From: Corallococcus sp. CA053C
GTDB taxonomy: Bacteria > Myxococcota > Myxococcia > Myxococcales > Myxococcaceae
Assembly (NCBI RefSeq): GCF_003611675.1
Contig: NZ_RAWA01000023.1
Coordinates: 1-51,908, forward strand
Direction of reading: 5' to 3'
Length of the DNA: 51,908 nt
Part shown: in pieces, positions 33,017 to 40,973 of the stretch
Numbering within the stretch: the first letter of the stretch is position 1
Layout of the letters: each line of letters begins with the position of its first letter
Made by a program: the position numbers and the translations under genes
The notes under the pieces: generated by a model
Seen by the model: only the letters and a program-made list of their open reading frames with translations
What the model was told of the DNA's origin: nothing
Databases searched by the model: none

Positions 33017-33217
33017 ATGCGTGAAAGCCTTCAGCCCCAGGGAGAGGCGCTGCGCAACGCAGCCCGCAGGATCGCGGTGCGGAGAGCCGAGGAGCCGCAG
33101 ACTCCCCTGGTCCAGATCATCACGGAGGCGGCCCGCCACTTCGACCTCTCGCCGAGCGAGGAGCAGATGCTCCAGGCGGACCTGCTGTCCGGGAGTTCAG
33201 AGGCACCTCCACCCTGA
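33017..33217 (+). CDS. Small hypothetical protein (66 aa)
   Basis: ATG 33017 has GAGG seven bases upstream. The product is helical and charged (RESLQPQGEALRNAARRIAV, EEPQTPLVQIITEAARHFDL, SPSEEQMLQADLL). It is divergent from the DUF2267 gene and followed by a hairpin, giving it its own transcription unit. No family is recognised; a small regulatory or adaptor protein is possible. Confidence 0.55.
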   Translation: MRESLQPQGEALRNAARRIAVRRAEEPQTPLVQIITEAARHFDLSPSEEQMLQADLLSGSSEAPPP

Positions 33218-33271
33218 GGGTGACGAAGCAGCTCTGTCAGGTCAGACAACCCAAGAAGGCATCCCACCGGG

Positions 33272-33290
33272 TGGGCCTGATACAGGCCCA
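33272..33290 (+). terminator. Compact 8-bp hairpin
   Basis: TGGGCCTG and CAGGCCCA pair around an ATA loop, 55 bp after the small-protein stop codon, followed by TGTGGTGTTT. It probably ends that transcript before the metalloprotease promoter. Confidence 0.5.
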
Positions 33291-33317
33291 TGTGGTGTTT
33301 CATCGGACATTGCCTGC

Positions 33318-33346
33318 TTGACACTCTAATCCCACCTGCTTGGATT
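33318..33346 (+). promoter_or_regulatory. Candidate sigma-70-type promoter for the metalloprotease gene
   Basis: TTGACA at 33318-33323 is followed after 17 bases by TGGATT, inside the most AT-rich patch of the region (TTGGATTTTCTTGTATTTTG). The -10 match is weak, so the call depends on the perfect -35, the spacing and the position ~80 bp upstream of the start. Confidence 0.4.
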
Positions 33347-33425
33347 TTCTTGTATTTTGGATATTTCACGTAGAATATTCCAAGAAACCGGGAAGTACGA
33401 TTCGGTCCAGGCGAGGGAGAACACC

Positions 33426-34202
33426 ATGTTCAAGAGTGCGGCAGTCCTGGTGGTGAGCTGTGGCGCGTTGCTGGCGGGTTGCGGTGGCGAGACCGATTCG
33501 CAGCCTGGCGCCCAGGAGGAGATCGTCTCCAACCTGATCGAGGCCGGCTTCCCCGAGAACGACATCATGGTCGTCGACGGCGACGTGTACGTGGGGCGCG
33601 ACGCGCATGTGACGCTCGAGGCGTCCCGCGAGATGATCCTGCCGAGCAAGGAGACCGTGGAGCAGTACCGGACCACCAACCTCGTCGGCACCAGCGTGAC
33701 GAAGATCTGCGTGAATCCCACCGCCACGTTCAACAGCTACAGCCGCCTGAGCGAAGGGCTCGATCTGGCCATCGAGAACTACAACAGCCAGGGCCTCTCC
33801 TTCAGCCTGGTGCGCGGCCCGGCCACCGGCTGCAGCGCGAGCATCGCCGCGAAGACCACGTCCGGCGTCGGCGGCTCCTCGGGCTTCCCCAAGGGCGGCA
33901 AGCCCTACGGCACCATCAACATCGGCGTCGGCCTGCAGGACTACAGCGTGGACGTGAACGAGCACGTCATCACCCACGAGATCGGCCACACCATCGGCTT
34001 CCGTCACACCGACTACTACAACCGGGCCATCAGCTGCGGTAGCGGCGGTGACGAGGGCGCCTCCAACGTGGGCGCCATCCACATCCCCGGCACGCCCACC
34101 ACGGCCACCACGGGCGGCTCGGTCATGAACTCCTGCTTCCGTTCGAACGAGAGCGGCGAGTGGAGCAGCTCCGACCGCACCGCGCTGAGCTACCTGTACT
34201 GA
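33426..34202 (+). CDS. Lipoprotein zinc metalloprotease of the dual-action HEIGH (M57) type (258 aa)
   Basis: The signal peptide MFKSAAVLVVSCGALLAGCGG has a lipobox Cys ~18. The catalytic segment THEIGHTIGFRHTDYYNR supplies H-E-x-x-H-x-x-G-x-x-H, the zincin signature, near residue 185; the family name refers to the HEIGH sequence. The preceding part has TFNSYSRLSEGLDLAIENYN and GGSSGFPKGGKPYGTINIG, and the C-terminus has GSVMNSCFRSNESGEWSS with a Met-turn-like SVMN. ATG 33426 has GAGGGAGA upstream. It is secreted to the cell surface and probably cleaves extracellular protein, as in predation or nutrition. Confidence 0.85.
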   Translation: MFKSAAVLVVSCGALLAGCGGETDSQPGAQEEIVSNLIEAGFPENDIMVVDGDVYVGRDAHVTLEASREMILPSKETVEQYRTTNLVGTSVTKICVNPTATFNSYSRLSEGLDLAIENYNSQGLSFSLVRGPATGCSASIAAKTTSGVGGSSGFPKGGKPYGTINIGVGLQDYSVDVNEHVITHEIGHTIGFRHTDYYNRAISCGSGGDEGASNVGAIHIPGTPTTATTGGSVMNSCFRSNESGEWSSSDRTALSYLY

Positions 34203-34223
34203 GCGAAGTCGCTCCCGCGGGTC

Positions 34224-34264
34224 GAGCAGGCCTTCCCTCCCCGACGGAAGGGGAGGCCTTGCTC
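34224..34264 (+). terminator. Imperfect long hairpin after the metalloprotease gene
   Basis: GAGCAGGCCTTCCCTCC and GGAAGGGGAGGCCTTGCTC can pair with one small bulge. It begins 22 bp after the stop. Confidence 0.5.
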
Positions 34265-34315
34265 CCGCACGGCCGCTTCAGGAGTGCTCGACAGCGCCTG
34301 ACAAATAGGCGTGCG

Positions 34316-34777
34316 CTACGACTTGACGTCGTCGCGGCCGGCGACCGCCATCACCGTGGCGCTCATCGTCGCGATCAGCTTCTCGCGGTCGCCCTCGACG
34401 GCGTAGGCCCGGCCTTCGACCACGCTGATCGTGCGACCGGACTTGACCACCGTGCCGACCAGGCGGAAGCGCTGGCCGCGGGCCGGCGCGACGAAGTTGA
34501 TCTTGTATTCAATGCTGAGCACGCCCACGTCGGCCGGCATCAGCGTGGAGGCGGCGTAGCCGCAGGCCGAATCGAGCGCGGCCCCGATGATGCCCCCATG
34601 CAGGAAGCCGTGCTGCTGGGTGAGGTGCGCAGCCCAGGCCAGCTGCACCTCCACCTCACCGGCCTCCACGCGCGTGAGCTCCGCGCCAAAGGTGCCCATC
34701 GCGGTCTGGAGGGCGAAGCTGGCGCGCACGCGCTCGGCGTACGCGGGATCCGCGGGCTGGAAGTCGGTGGCCGGCAT
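34316..34777 (-). CDS. PaaI-family hotdog thioesterase (153 aa)
   Basis: The hotdog fold signature is clear: HLTQQHGFLHGGIIGAALDS with H-G-G and the catalytic-type Asp, then ASTLMPADVGVLSIEYKINF and GQRFRLVGTVVKSGRTISVV. The length is typical. ATG 34777 (MPATDFQPADP) is the sensible start; a longer frame to 34954 is unsupported. Members hydrolyse acyl-CoA thioesters; the substrate is unknown. A stand-alone gene convergent with the metalloprotease. Confidence 0.85.
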   Translation of the reverse strand: MPATDFQPADPAYAERVRASFALQTAMGTFGAELTRVEAGEVEVQLAWAAHLTQQHGFLHGGIIGAALDSACGYAASTLMPADVGVLSIEYKINFVAPARGQRFRLVGTVVKSGRTISVVEGRAYAVEGDREKLIATMSATVMAVAGRDDVKS

Positions 34778-34942
34778 GGGGCGCTCGGGTGGGTGGTGAA
34801 TTGAAGTTGACGTCAATCCTAATGCCGGGTTGCGCAGGCGTCCGCAACACCCCTCCCCGTCGATGCGCGCGGCTGCTTCAGGATTGCTTAAGGACTCATC
34901 ACTAGAAGCAGACCCTGGCGAACCCTTGCCCAGGGGAAGTGA

Positions 34943-36154
34943 ATGCAACGACATGCTGTCAGATGGCTGTTTCTCGGAGTGAGCTGCTCATTCCTGGCCC
35001 TCAGCGCCTGCGATGGAGACCCGGCCCCCGGTACGGATGGAGGGGTCACGACGGCGGATTGCTCGATGGCCACGACGCACATCGAGCAGGTGGTCTGCGC
35101 GTCCAATGCCTTCCTCGCCACGCTGACGGAAGACCAGCGGACTTCGCTCGTCTCCGCCTGGACGGACAACGTCGCGAAGACGTACTGGTCCAACCTGCCT
35201 GGCGTCACGCGCAACGGCCTGACGTGGGGCACGTTGAGCGACGAGAGCAAGGAGGCCGAGCTGAAGCTCGCGGCCCTGGTCCTCACCCCCGACGGGTACT
35301 CGGACATGAGGGGGGCGTTCGCGGCGGATGACTACCTCAACGCGCAGGACGGCGGCACCGGCGGCCCGCCTCCCGGGAGCGATGGCGGGACGGGCGGTCC
35401 GCCCCCCGGCGGTGACGGCGGCGTGGGCGGCCCGCCCCGGGACGGAGGCATGGGCGGCCTCGTGCTCGCCTACGGGTCGGACAACTACGTCATCGCGTTC
35501 ATCGGGACCCCGTCCACGACGGGCAACTGGATGCTCCAGATTGGCGGCCACCACCTGGCCTACAACGTGACGTACCTCAACGGCACGGGCTACCCGACGC
35601 CCAATCACATCGGCGCCGAGCCCAAGGGGACCTTCACCCTCAACGGCGAGTCCTACGCGCCGCTCGCGGACGATGGCGACGCGATGGTGGCCCTGTACGG
35701 CTCGCTGAGCGCCGAGCAGCTCGACGCCGCGTACCTGCCCGGGAGCTACTCCGACGTCGTGCTCGGGCCGGTGGAGTTCGGCACGGGCAGCTACTCAAAG
35801 GTCGTCTTCCCGGCCCAGGCGGGCGTGCTCGTCTCCACGCTCTCCGCGAGCCAGCAGGCCCTGGTGACGGCGGCCATCAAGAAGTGGGTGGGCGACTTCG
35901 CGCCCGCCATCGCCGACCCGCTCGTGGCGGCGTACACGTCCGAGGACGCCTACGCCCACACCTACGTGTCCTGGGCCGGCACGAAGTCCGAGGGCGTCAA
36001 CGTGGACGTCAATGGCACCTACATGCGCATCGACGGGCCCCGCGTCTGGATCGAGGTGGCCTGCCAGGGCGGCGTCGTCATCCGGGACCAGACGCACTAC
36101 CACACCCTCTACCGTGACAAGCAGACGGACTATGGGAACCAGCTGACCCCATGA
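34943..36154 (+). CDS. DUF3500 lipoprotein with a Gly/Pro/Asp-rich linker (403 aa)
   Basis: The signal peptide has lipobox LALSACDGDP (Cys ~23). The first ~120 residues include LTEDQRTSLVSAWTDN and GLTWGTLSDESKEAELKLAA, typical of the start of DUF3500. A low-complexity linker follows (~130-165) made of D-G-G-x-G-G-P-P units. The remaining ~235 residues hold WMLQIGGHHLAYNVTY, EPKGTFTLNGESYAPLADDG and DVNGTYMRIDGPRVWIEVAC with a conserved His near the end (THYHTLYRDK). The stop overlaps the HupE-type gene as ATGA, so the two are one operon. The role is unknown; the pairing recurs in bacteria. Confidence 0.85.
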   Translation: MQRHAVRWLFLGVSCSFLALSACDGDPAPGTDGGVTTADCSMATTHIEQVVCASNAFLATLTEDQRTSLVSAWTDNVAKTYWSNLPGVTRNGLTWGTLSDESKEAELKLAALVLTPDGYSDMRGAFAADDYLNAQDGGTGGPPPGSDGGTGGPPPGGDGGVGGPPRDGGMGGLVLAYGSDNYVIAFIGTPSTTGNWMLQIGGHHLAYNVTYLNGTGYPTPNHIGAEPKGTFTLNGESYAPLADDGDAMVALYGSLSAEQLDAAYLPGSYSDVVLGPVEFGTGSYSKVVFPAQAGVLVSTLSASQQALVTAAIKKWVGDFAPAIADPLVAAYTSEDAYAHTYVSWAGTKSEGVNVDVNGTYMRIDGPRVWIEVACQGGVVIRDQTHYHTLYRDKQTDYGNQLTP

Positions 36155-37497
36155 GCACAGCCCCTGCCAGGAGGACGACGAAGGGTTGGGCATGGACGCT
36201 GGGCCTCGCCGTGCTCCTGGCGGGGGTGTCCGCGCACGCGCACCTCGTGCGCGACACGGCCGTGCTCCTCGACCTCGGGGAGCACACGGTGGAGGCGGAG
36301 CTCCAGCTGCCCCTGGATCAGCTCGCGCTCGCGTTGACGGGCTCCTTCGACGCGGTGCCCGCGGAAGTCCTCCGCGAGCGCGCGGCGCAGCTCCCGGCCT
36401 ACGTCCGTGAGCACTTCGGCGCGAGCACGCTAGACGGCCATCCCTTCCAGGTGGAGGTCGGCACCGTGGGCGTGCAGCGCATCCAGGACGGTGACTGCTT
36501 CGTCGCGCACGTCACGCTGCGCGCGCCCCCGGGGGCCTCGGCGCGCGTGTTCACGCTCACCGACACGCTGGTGCTGCACCAGGTGATGAACCACCGCGCG
36601 CTCGTGTCGGTGCGGCGCGACTTCCACACCGGCCTCTTCGGCGAGGGCCAGGAAATGGTGGGCGCGGTGAGCGCTCAGACGCCGTCGCTGCTGATCGACC
36701 GGACGCACGGCTCGTGGTGGACGGGCTTCCAGGCCGTCTTCCGCCTCGGCGTGCGCCACATCGCGGAGGGAACGGACCACCTGCTCTTCCTGCTCGTACT
36801 GCTGCTGCCCGCGTCGCTGTGCGCGCGCGGGGGCCGGTGGCGGGAGCCGGACCGCCTGGGGTCCAGCCTCAAGCGCGTCCTCGGGGTGGTGACGGCCTTC
36901 ACCGTGGGCCACTCGCTCACGCTGGCGGCCGCGGCCGTGGGCGTGCTCCGCCTGCCGAGCCAGCCCGTGGAGGTGCTCATCGCGGTGAGCATCCTCGTGT
37001 CCGCCGTGCACGCGGTGTGCCCGCTCTTCCCGGGCCGCGAGCAACTCGTGGCGGTCGCGTTCGGGCTCGTGCACGGGCTCGCGTTCGCGACGGTGCTCGC
37101 GGGGATGGGGTTCGATTCGGGGGCGCTGGCGCTGAGCATCCTGGGCTTCAACCTGGGCATCGAGGCGATGCAGGCCGCGGTGGTGCTGCTCGTCCTGCCC
37201 TGGCTCCTGCTGTGGAGCCGGGGGCGCGGCTTCACCGTGCTCCGCATCGGCGGTGCGGCGGTGGGCGGCGTGGCGGCATGTGGCTGGGTGCTCGAACGGG
37301 CCCTGGGGGTGAGCACGCCCCTGGGGCCATGGATCGAAGCCGCATCCCGGCATGCGTGGATGGGGCTCGTCGTCCTCGCGGCCATGGCGCTGGGGATGTC
37401 ACGGCGGGGTCAGTGGACCGCCCCGTCCAGCCACCAGCTCACCGCCTCGCGCGTCATGTCCTCGGGCACGACATGCGGCCCCTCGAACTCGCGGTAG
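36151..37497 (+). CDS. HupE/UreJ-type membrane protein (448 aa)
   Basis: The N-terminal signal (WAWTLGLAVLLAGVSAHAH) is followed by a ~170-residue extracytoplasmic beta domain (TVEAELQLPL, FQVEVGTVGVQ) and a C-terminal membrane part. That part carries the HupE/UreJ signature GVRHIAEGTDHLLFLLVLLL (~205-225, with conserved H, D, H) and then five or six more hydrophobic segments. HupE/UreJ proteins are metal-linked transporters. The last ~25 residues run antisense through an esterase relic (37410-37545), so the natural C-terminus may have been replaced. It is translationally coupled to the DUF3500 gene. Confidence 0.8.
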   Translation: MSTAPARRTTKGWAWTLGLAVLLAGVSAHAHLVRDTAVLLDLGEHTVEAELQLPLDQLALALTGSFDAVPAEVLRERAAQLPAYVREHFGASTLDGHPFQVEVGTVGVQRIQDGDCFVAHVTLRAPPGASARVFTLTDTLVLHQVMNHRALVSVRRDFHTGLFGEGQEMVGAVSAQTPSLLIDRTHGSWWTGFQAVFRLGVRHIAEGTDHLLFLLVLLLPASLCARGGRWREPDRLGSSLKRVLGVVTAFTVGHSLTLAAAAVGVLRLPSQPVEVLIAVSILVSAVHAVCPLFPGREQLVAVAFGLVHGLAFATVLAGMGFDSGALALSILGFNLGIEAMQAAVVLLVLPWLLLWSRGRGFTVLRIGGAAVGGVAACGWVLERALGVSTPLGPWIEAASRHAWMGLVVLAAMALGMSRRGQWTAPSSHQLTASRVMSSGTTCGPSNSR

Positions 37498-37545
37498 CTC
37501 AGGTCGTAGCCGGCGCGCTGGAACGTTCGCGTCAGCCGGCGGCTG
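37410..37545 (-). pseudogene. C-terminal fragment of an alpha/beta-hydrolase (carboxylesterase type)
   Basis: Read on the minus strand the segment gives RLTRTFQRAGYDLSY, then REFEGPHVVPEDMTREAV and SWLDGAVH before a TGA. This matches the C-terminal end of predicted phospholipase/carboxylesterases, where the catalytic His lies in G-P-H-x-V-P and a W-L helix closes the protein. Everything upstream is absent. It overlaps the 3' end of the HupE-type gene on the other strand. Confidence 0.7.
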
Positions 37546-37668
37546 CAGGCTGGCTGGTTAGGTCAATCTGGGTGTGCCCGTCAGGCCAGCCGCGTTGACC
37601 CAGGTGTCGAGTCGAAGCCACCAACGTCGGTTCGCCCTGGACCCCGACTCAATGAGCCGAGGCCTGAA

Positions 37669-39630
37669 TCAGGCGGCTGCCATGCGAGCCTGCAACTCCA
37701 CGAGCTTCTGCTCCACCTCCGGACGGTCCTCGGCCGCAGGGCTCAGCCGCAGGTACGTGTGGAGGTCTCTCTCGGCATCAGCCAGACGGCCCAGTTCCGC
37801 CAAGGCAACAGACCGGTTCTGGTAGAGGTCCGCCATCTCGGGCTCCAGCGTGAGTGCGCGGTCCAGGTCGACCAAGGCTGCATCGATCCGACCGGCCTCG
37901 TAGTGCAACACCGCGCGGCTCGCGAAGACGAGCCCCTGAGTGTCGTCCAGCGCAAGCGCCACGTCGTAGTCCACCAGGGCCTCTTCGGGCCGGCCCTGGG
38001 TCTCATACACTTGCCCGCGGTGCACCCGCGCTATCACTTGCTGCGGGAGCAGATCGAGTGAGTGAGACAGCGTGCGGAGCGCTTCCTCCAGACGGCCCTG
38101 GAGCCGGTAGCACTGCCCCAGGTTCGTCAGCACCTCCATGTACGGAGGGCTCAGCTCGATGGCCTTGAGGAAGTCACGCTCCGCTTCCGCCCACCGCTCC
38201 AGCTTCAAATACAGGCTTCCGCGATCATTGTAATACTCGGAGTAATTGGGATCCATGCGGATGGCCTCCGTGTACATCTGGATGGCGTCTTCCTGTCGGC
38301 CGAGAGTCGAGTACACCTGCCCCACGTTGTAGAGGAGCACGGAGCGGTGGAGCAGGTGTTCGTCCGGCCCCAGATGCTGGTTCAGCTCGGCGAAGCTCTC
38401 ATTGCACAGCGAAATGGCCTCGGAGTAGCGCTTCTGGAAGTGGCGCACGAGCGCCAGGCCATTGCGGTTGAAGGCTGTCTGGAACAGGCGCGTGTGCAAC
38501 GGAAGGTCCGCCTGCTGGATGTAGCGTCGGCCCTTTTCCAGGTACTGCTCCGCCAGCGCCAAGTCGCGCTTGGGCAGGTAGCGCGCATGGAACATGGAAA
38601 GGATGTAGCACCAGCGGTAGAGGTGCGCTGGCTCGTCCGTGAGCGTCATGGCCTTCTCCGCCACCTGAAGCCCCTCTGCCGAGCGGCCCAGTCCCGCGTA
38701 GCAGTTCACCAGCTTCATGTAGATGGCCATGCGCTTGTCCAATGCCTCGGGACAGTGGCGCTCCAGGTTGGCCAGAGCGGCTTCGCCGTAGAGGATGGCG
38801 TCTTCGTACATGCCTCGCGTCGTGTAGGTCGACAGGGCCTGCATCAGCGGCAGCAGGGCACGTTGGGGCTCGTCACTCCGCTGCCAGGCGCGAATCAGCC
38901 GGGGCAGGACCCGCTCGAGACCCGCCATGTCCGGGGCCTCTGGCGCGAGTGCGCGTGCCTGGGCCGCCATCTCCTTCGGATCCACCGGAGGCGCCGGAGG
39001 GTCCGCAGGGAGATCGGGCGTCACCCGCTGGAGGGGAGTGGACGCGTCGAAGCGCGCGCGCGTCAAGTCGCCCATCCCTGGCGCCACGGCGAGCACGAGC
39101 TTCACGTTCAGCGCCTTGCCACGGCGGCGCATCAGGTCCGCGAAGAACTGGCGCACCAGGGCGCCCCCCCGCTCGAAGTTGTCGCAGATGATGACCCAGG
39201 GCTTGCCATCGCTCCTGGGCCGCCATGCATCCAACAGGTCGATGAGACCATGACCGATGCGATAGGCCCGGTCCGCCGCATAGTTGCGCGTGCGCTCCGC
39301 CTCGGGGCTGATGTCGGTGAGGGTCGGGTTGCGCACGGTGACGGTGCGCTGAAGCTCTGGGACCACGAGCACCAGCTCGTAGTCGTAGCGGAGCACCAGT
39401 TCCGGGGCGCGAGCCTGGACCTCCGGCACCAGGTCGGTCATGAGGTCACTCAGGCCAGCCCAGGGCCCTCCTTCATCACGGTCGCACTCCAACAGCCAAC
39501 AGGTGCCACCCTGCCCCCGGGCCTGCTCCTGCAACTGCCGCAGGGCTTCGGTGCGTGCACGGCCGCGTGGAGCCTCGACGAGGAGTACGCCGCCGGGGAC
39601 GAACGGAAGGGCATTGACGAGAGCCACCAT
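37669..39630 (-). CDS. Degenerate P-loop ATPase-TPR protein of a putative RiPP operon (653 aa)
   Basis: The first ~200 residues resemble an AAA/STAND-type ATPase: GVLLVEAPRGRARTEAL at the P-loop position, with Arg-Ala-Arg where G-K-S/T is expected, and WVIICDNFERGG as a Walker B-like strand. The rest is helical: ~215-400 irregular, then TPR units such as HRSVLLYNVGQVYSTLGRQE, YYNDRGSLYLKLERWAEAER, LTNLGQCYRLQGRLEEALRT and RVHRGQVYETQGRPEEALVD (about seven). The start lies 3 bp after the stop of the PqqD-M50 gene, indicating coupling. It is probably a scaffold or regulator for the peptide-processing membrane protein; ATP binding is doubtful. Confidence 0.75.
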   Translation of the reverse strand: MVALVNALPFVPGGVLLVEAPRGRARTEALRQLQEQARGQGGTCWLLECDRDEGGPWAGLSDLMTDLVPEVQARAPELVLRYDYELVLVVPELQRTVTVRNPTLTDISPEAERTRNYAADRAYRIGHGLIDLLDAWRPRSDGKPWVIICDNFERGGALVRQFFADLMRRRGKALNVKLVLAVAPGMGDLTRARFDASTPLQRVTPDLPADPPAPPVDPKEMAAQARALAPEAPDMAGLERVLPRLIRAWQRSDEPQRALLPLMQALSTYTTRGMYEDAILYGEAALANLERHCPEALDKRMAIYMKLVNCYAGLGRSAEGLQVAEKAMTLTDEPAHLYRWCYILSMFHARYLPKRDLALAEQYLEKGRRYIQQADLPLHTRLFQTAFNRNGLALVRHFQKRYSEAISLCNESFAELNQHLGPDEHLLHRSVLLYNVGQVYSTLGRQEDAIQMYTEAIRMDPNYSEYYNDRGSLYLKLERWAEAERDFLKAIELSPPYMEVLTNLGQCYRLQGRLEEALRTLSHSLDLLPQQVIARVHRGQVYETQGRPEEALVDYDVALALDDTQGLVFASRAVLHYEAGRIDAALVDLDRALTLEPEMADLYQNRSVALAELGRLADAERDLHTYLRLSPAAEDRPEVEQKLVELQARMAAA

Positions 39631-39633
39631 GGA

Positions 39634-40872
39634 TCAGACCTCTTGGGGTTTACGGAAGGAGCGGAACCACAACCACATGCCAAGCAGCTGCGGGCCGAGC
39701 GCGACGAGGGTCATGCCAAGCACGTCCACACTGGTGGGCAGGCCCGGCGCGCCGGTCGTGCTTGAGGCACCACCGAAGAGCAACTGCCCGTAGTGCCAGA
39801 GAAGGGGCAGGGAAATGCTGAGGCCCACGGTCAGCGCCAGCACGCGGCCCCCCAGCCAGACGACCGAGTACAGGCGGATCGCACGCCGCTCGTGCGCGGG
39901 GATGTGAGACTGGTCTTCGTAGCGGAACCACGGGAGGGCGCGCGAGGCCAGGTTCTTCAAGAAGGTGACCGTGTCGCCCAGCAGGTTCTTGCAGCCCAGG
40001 ACGTTGCAGATGACGTAATAGAAGTCCGTGCGGACGAAGAAGTAGCACTGCCATGCGATGCCCATCAGATAGCGCAGCAGCATGGCCTGGACGAGCGCAG
40101 CGCCCAGCGGCGACAGGGTCAAGACGCCATGCTGGGCGGCGTATGCAACGAAGAGGAGGAGTGACGCAGAGACCGCGTCCAGCATCGGGCCCGCGAGAAA
40201 TGGCAGATAACGTTGTCGCGGCGCCACGCGCCAGATGCCTGTCATATCCGTCTCCGCGACGAGCAGCCAGAGACGGTTACCCACCCCCAGACGGCATGGC
40301 ACCCCCAGCGAACGGGCCGCAAGCAAGTGGGCCATTTCGTGGAGGAACACAGACAGATACCCCAACACCGTCAGTAGCAGATAGGACAGGGTGATGTGCT
40401 GCGTGAAGAAGAGGGCTCGCCAGCCGGGCATGAGCTCCGGTTGTGTCAGCAACAGCGCGGCGCCTGCAGCAATGATGACGCAATACACCGCGAGCATGGG
40501 CCAACTGAAGACGCGGCGGGCCAACGACTCAGGAATGTTCTCGAAGTGGAAGCGCAACGGTGTCTGGTTCCCCCGCGAGGGACCTTTTCCGCCCTCCGGC
40601 CAGACGAAGCCCTCATGCTCCAGGCGGCCCAGGAGGTCCTGGAGGTCCGGGTCGTCGCCGCAGCGCTCCTGGTAACGGGCACGGGCCTCACCCACCGTCG
40701 AGCCTCCCGCCAGATCATCGAGCAGGGCGACGGCCTCGGCGGGCAGGGCCAGAAACACGGCCGTATCAGGTCGACCGATGATGACCTCTCCCCCCTCCTC
40801 GCGACGGGTGAAGGGGAAGACAGAGATTCGCGAGTCGGCCATATAGTCAGCCATCAGCACCCACCAGGACAC
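39634..40872 (-). CDS. PqqD-like/M50 zinc metalloprotease fusion, putative RiPP maturase-exporter (412 aa)
   Basis: Residues ~15-95 look like a PqqD/RRE-type recognition domain (VIIGRPDTAVFLALPAEAV, LLDDLAGGSTVGEARA, LLGRLEHEGFVW). From ~125 on there are about eight hydrophobic helices; the M50-type active site is HEMAH at 178-182 within YLSVFLHEMAHLLAARSLG, and the second site is AGPMLDAVSASLL near 230, giving the Asp ligand. M50 peptidases cut within membranes. Fusion to a peptide-recognition domain next to a small Cys peptide suggests leader recognition with cleavage or export. The start is GTG 40872 with GGAG six bases upstream; ATG 40854 and 40842 are alternatives. Confidence 0.85.
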   Translation of the reverse strand: MSWWVLMADYMADSRISVFPFTRREEGGEVIIGRPDTAVFLALPAEAVALLDDLAGGSTVGEARARYQERCGDDPDLQDLLGRLEHEGFVWPEGGKGPSRGNQTPLRFHFENIPESLARRVFSWPMLAVYCVIIAAGAALLLTQPELMPGWRALFFTQHITLSYLLLTVLGYLSVFLHEMAHLLAARSLGVPCRLGVGNRLWLLVAETDMTGIWRVAPRQRYLPFLAGPMLDAVSASLLLFVAYAAQHGVLTLSPLGAALVQAMLLRYLMGIAWQCYFFVRTDFYYVICNVLGCKNLLGDTVTFLKNLASRALPWFRYEDQSHIPAHERRAIRLYSVVWLGGRVLALTVGLSISLPLLWHYGQLLFGGASSTTGAPGLPTSVDVLGMTLVALGPQLLGMWLWFRSFRKPQEV

Positions 40873-40914
40873 TCACGGCTCCGCTGTTCCCAGCCAGAGC
40901 ACGGCAGAAAAGAC

Positions 40915-40944
40915 TGGGCGCACCAGGGAGTCCAGGTGCGCCCA
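40915..40944 (-). terminator. Attenuator-type terminator between precursor peptide and maturation genes
   Basis: TGGGCGCACC and GGTGCGCCCA form a perfect 10-bp stem around a 10-nt loop. Read in the transcription direction (minus strand) it is followed by AGTCTTTTCTG, a T-rich tract. It lies 30 bp after the precursor stop and 42 bp before the maturase start. Partial termination here would make much more precursor than enzyme mRNA, a common layout in RiPP operons. Confidence 0.75.
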
Positions 40945-40973
40945 TGGGGCGAGCGCGGCTCACCCCCGTTTCA

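Noticed and set aside
35340-35460. Possible CRISPR-like or tandem DNA repeat
   Set aside because: The repeated GGCGG-type bases encode the Gly/Pro/Asp linker of the DUF3500 lipoprotein; there are no spacers.
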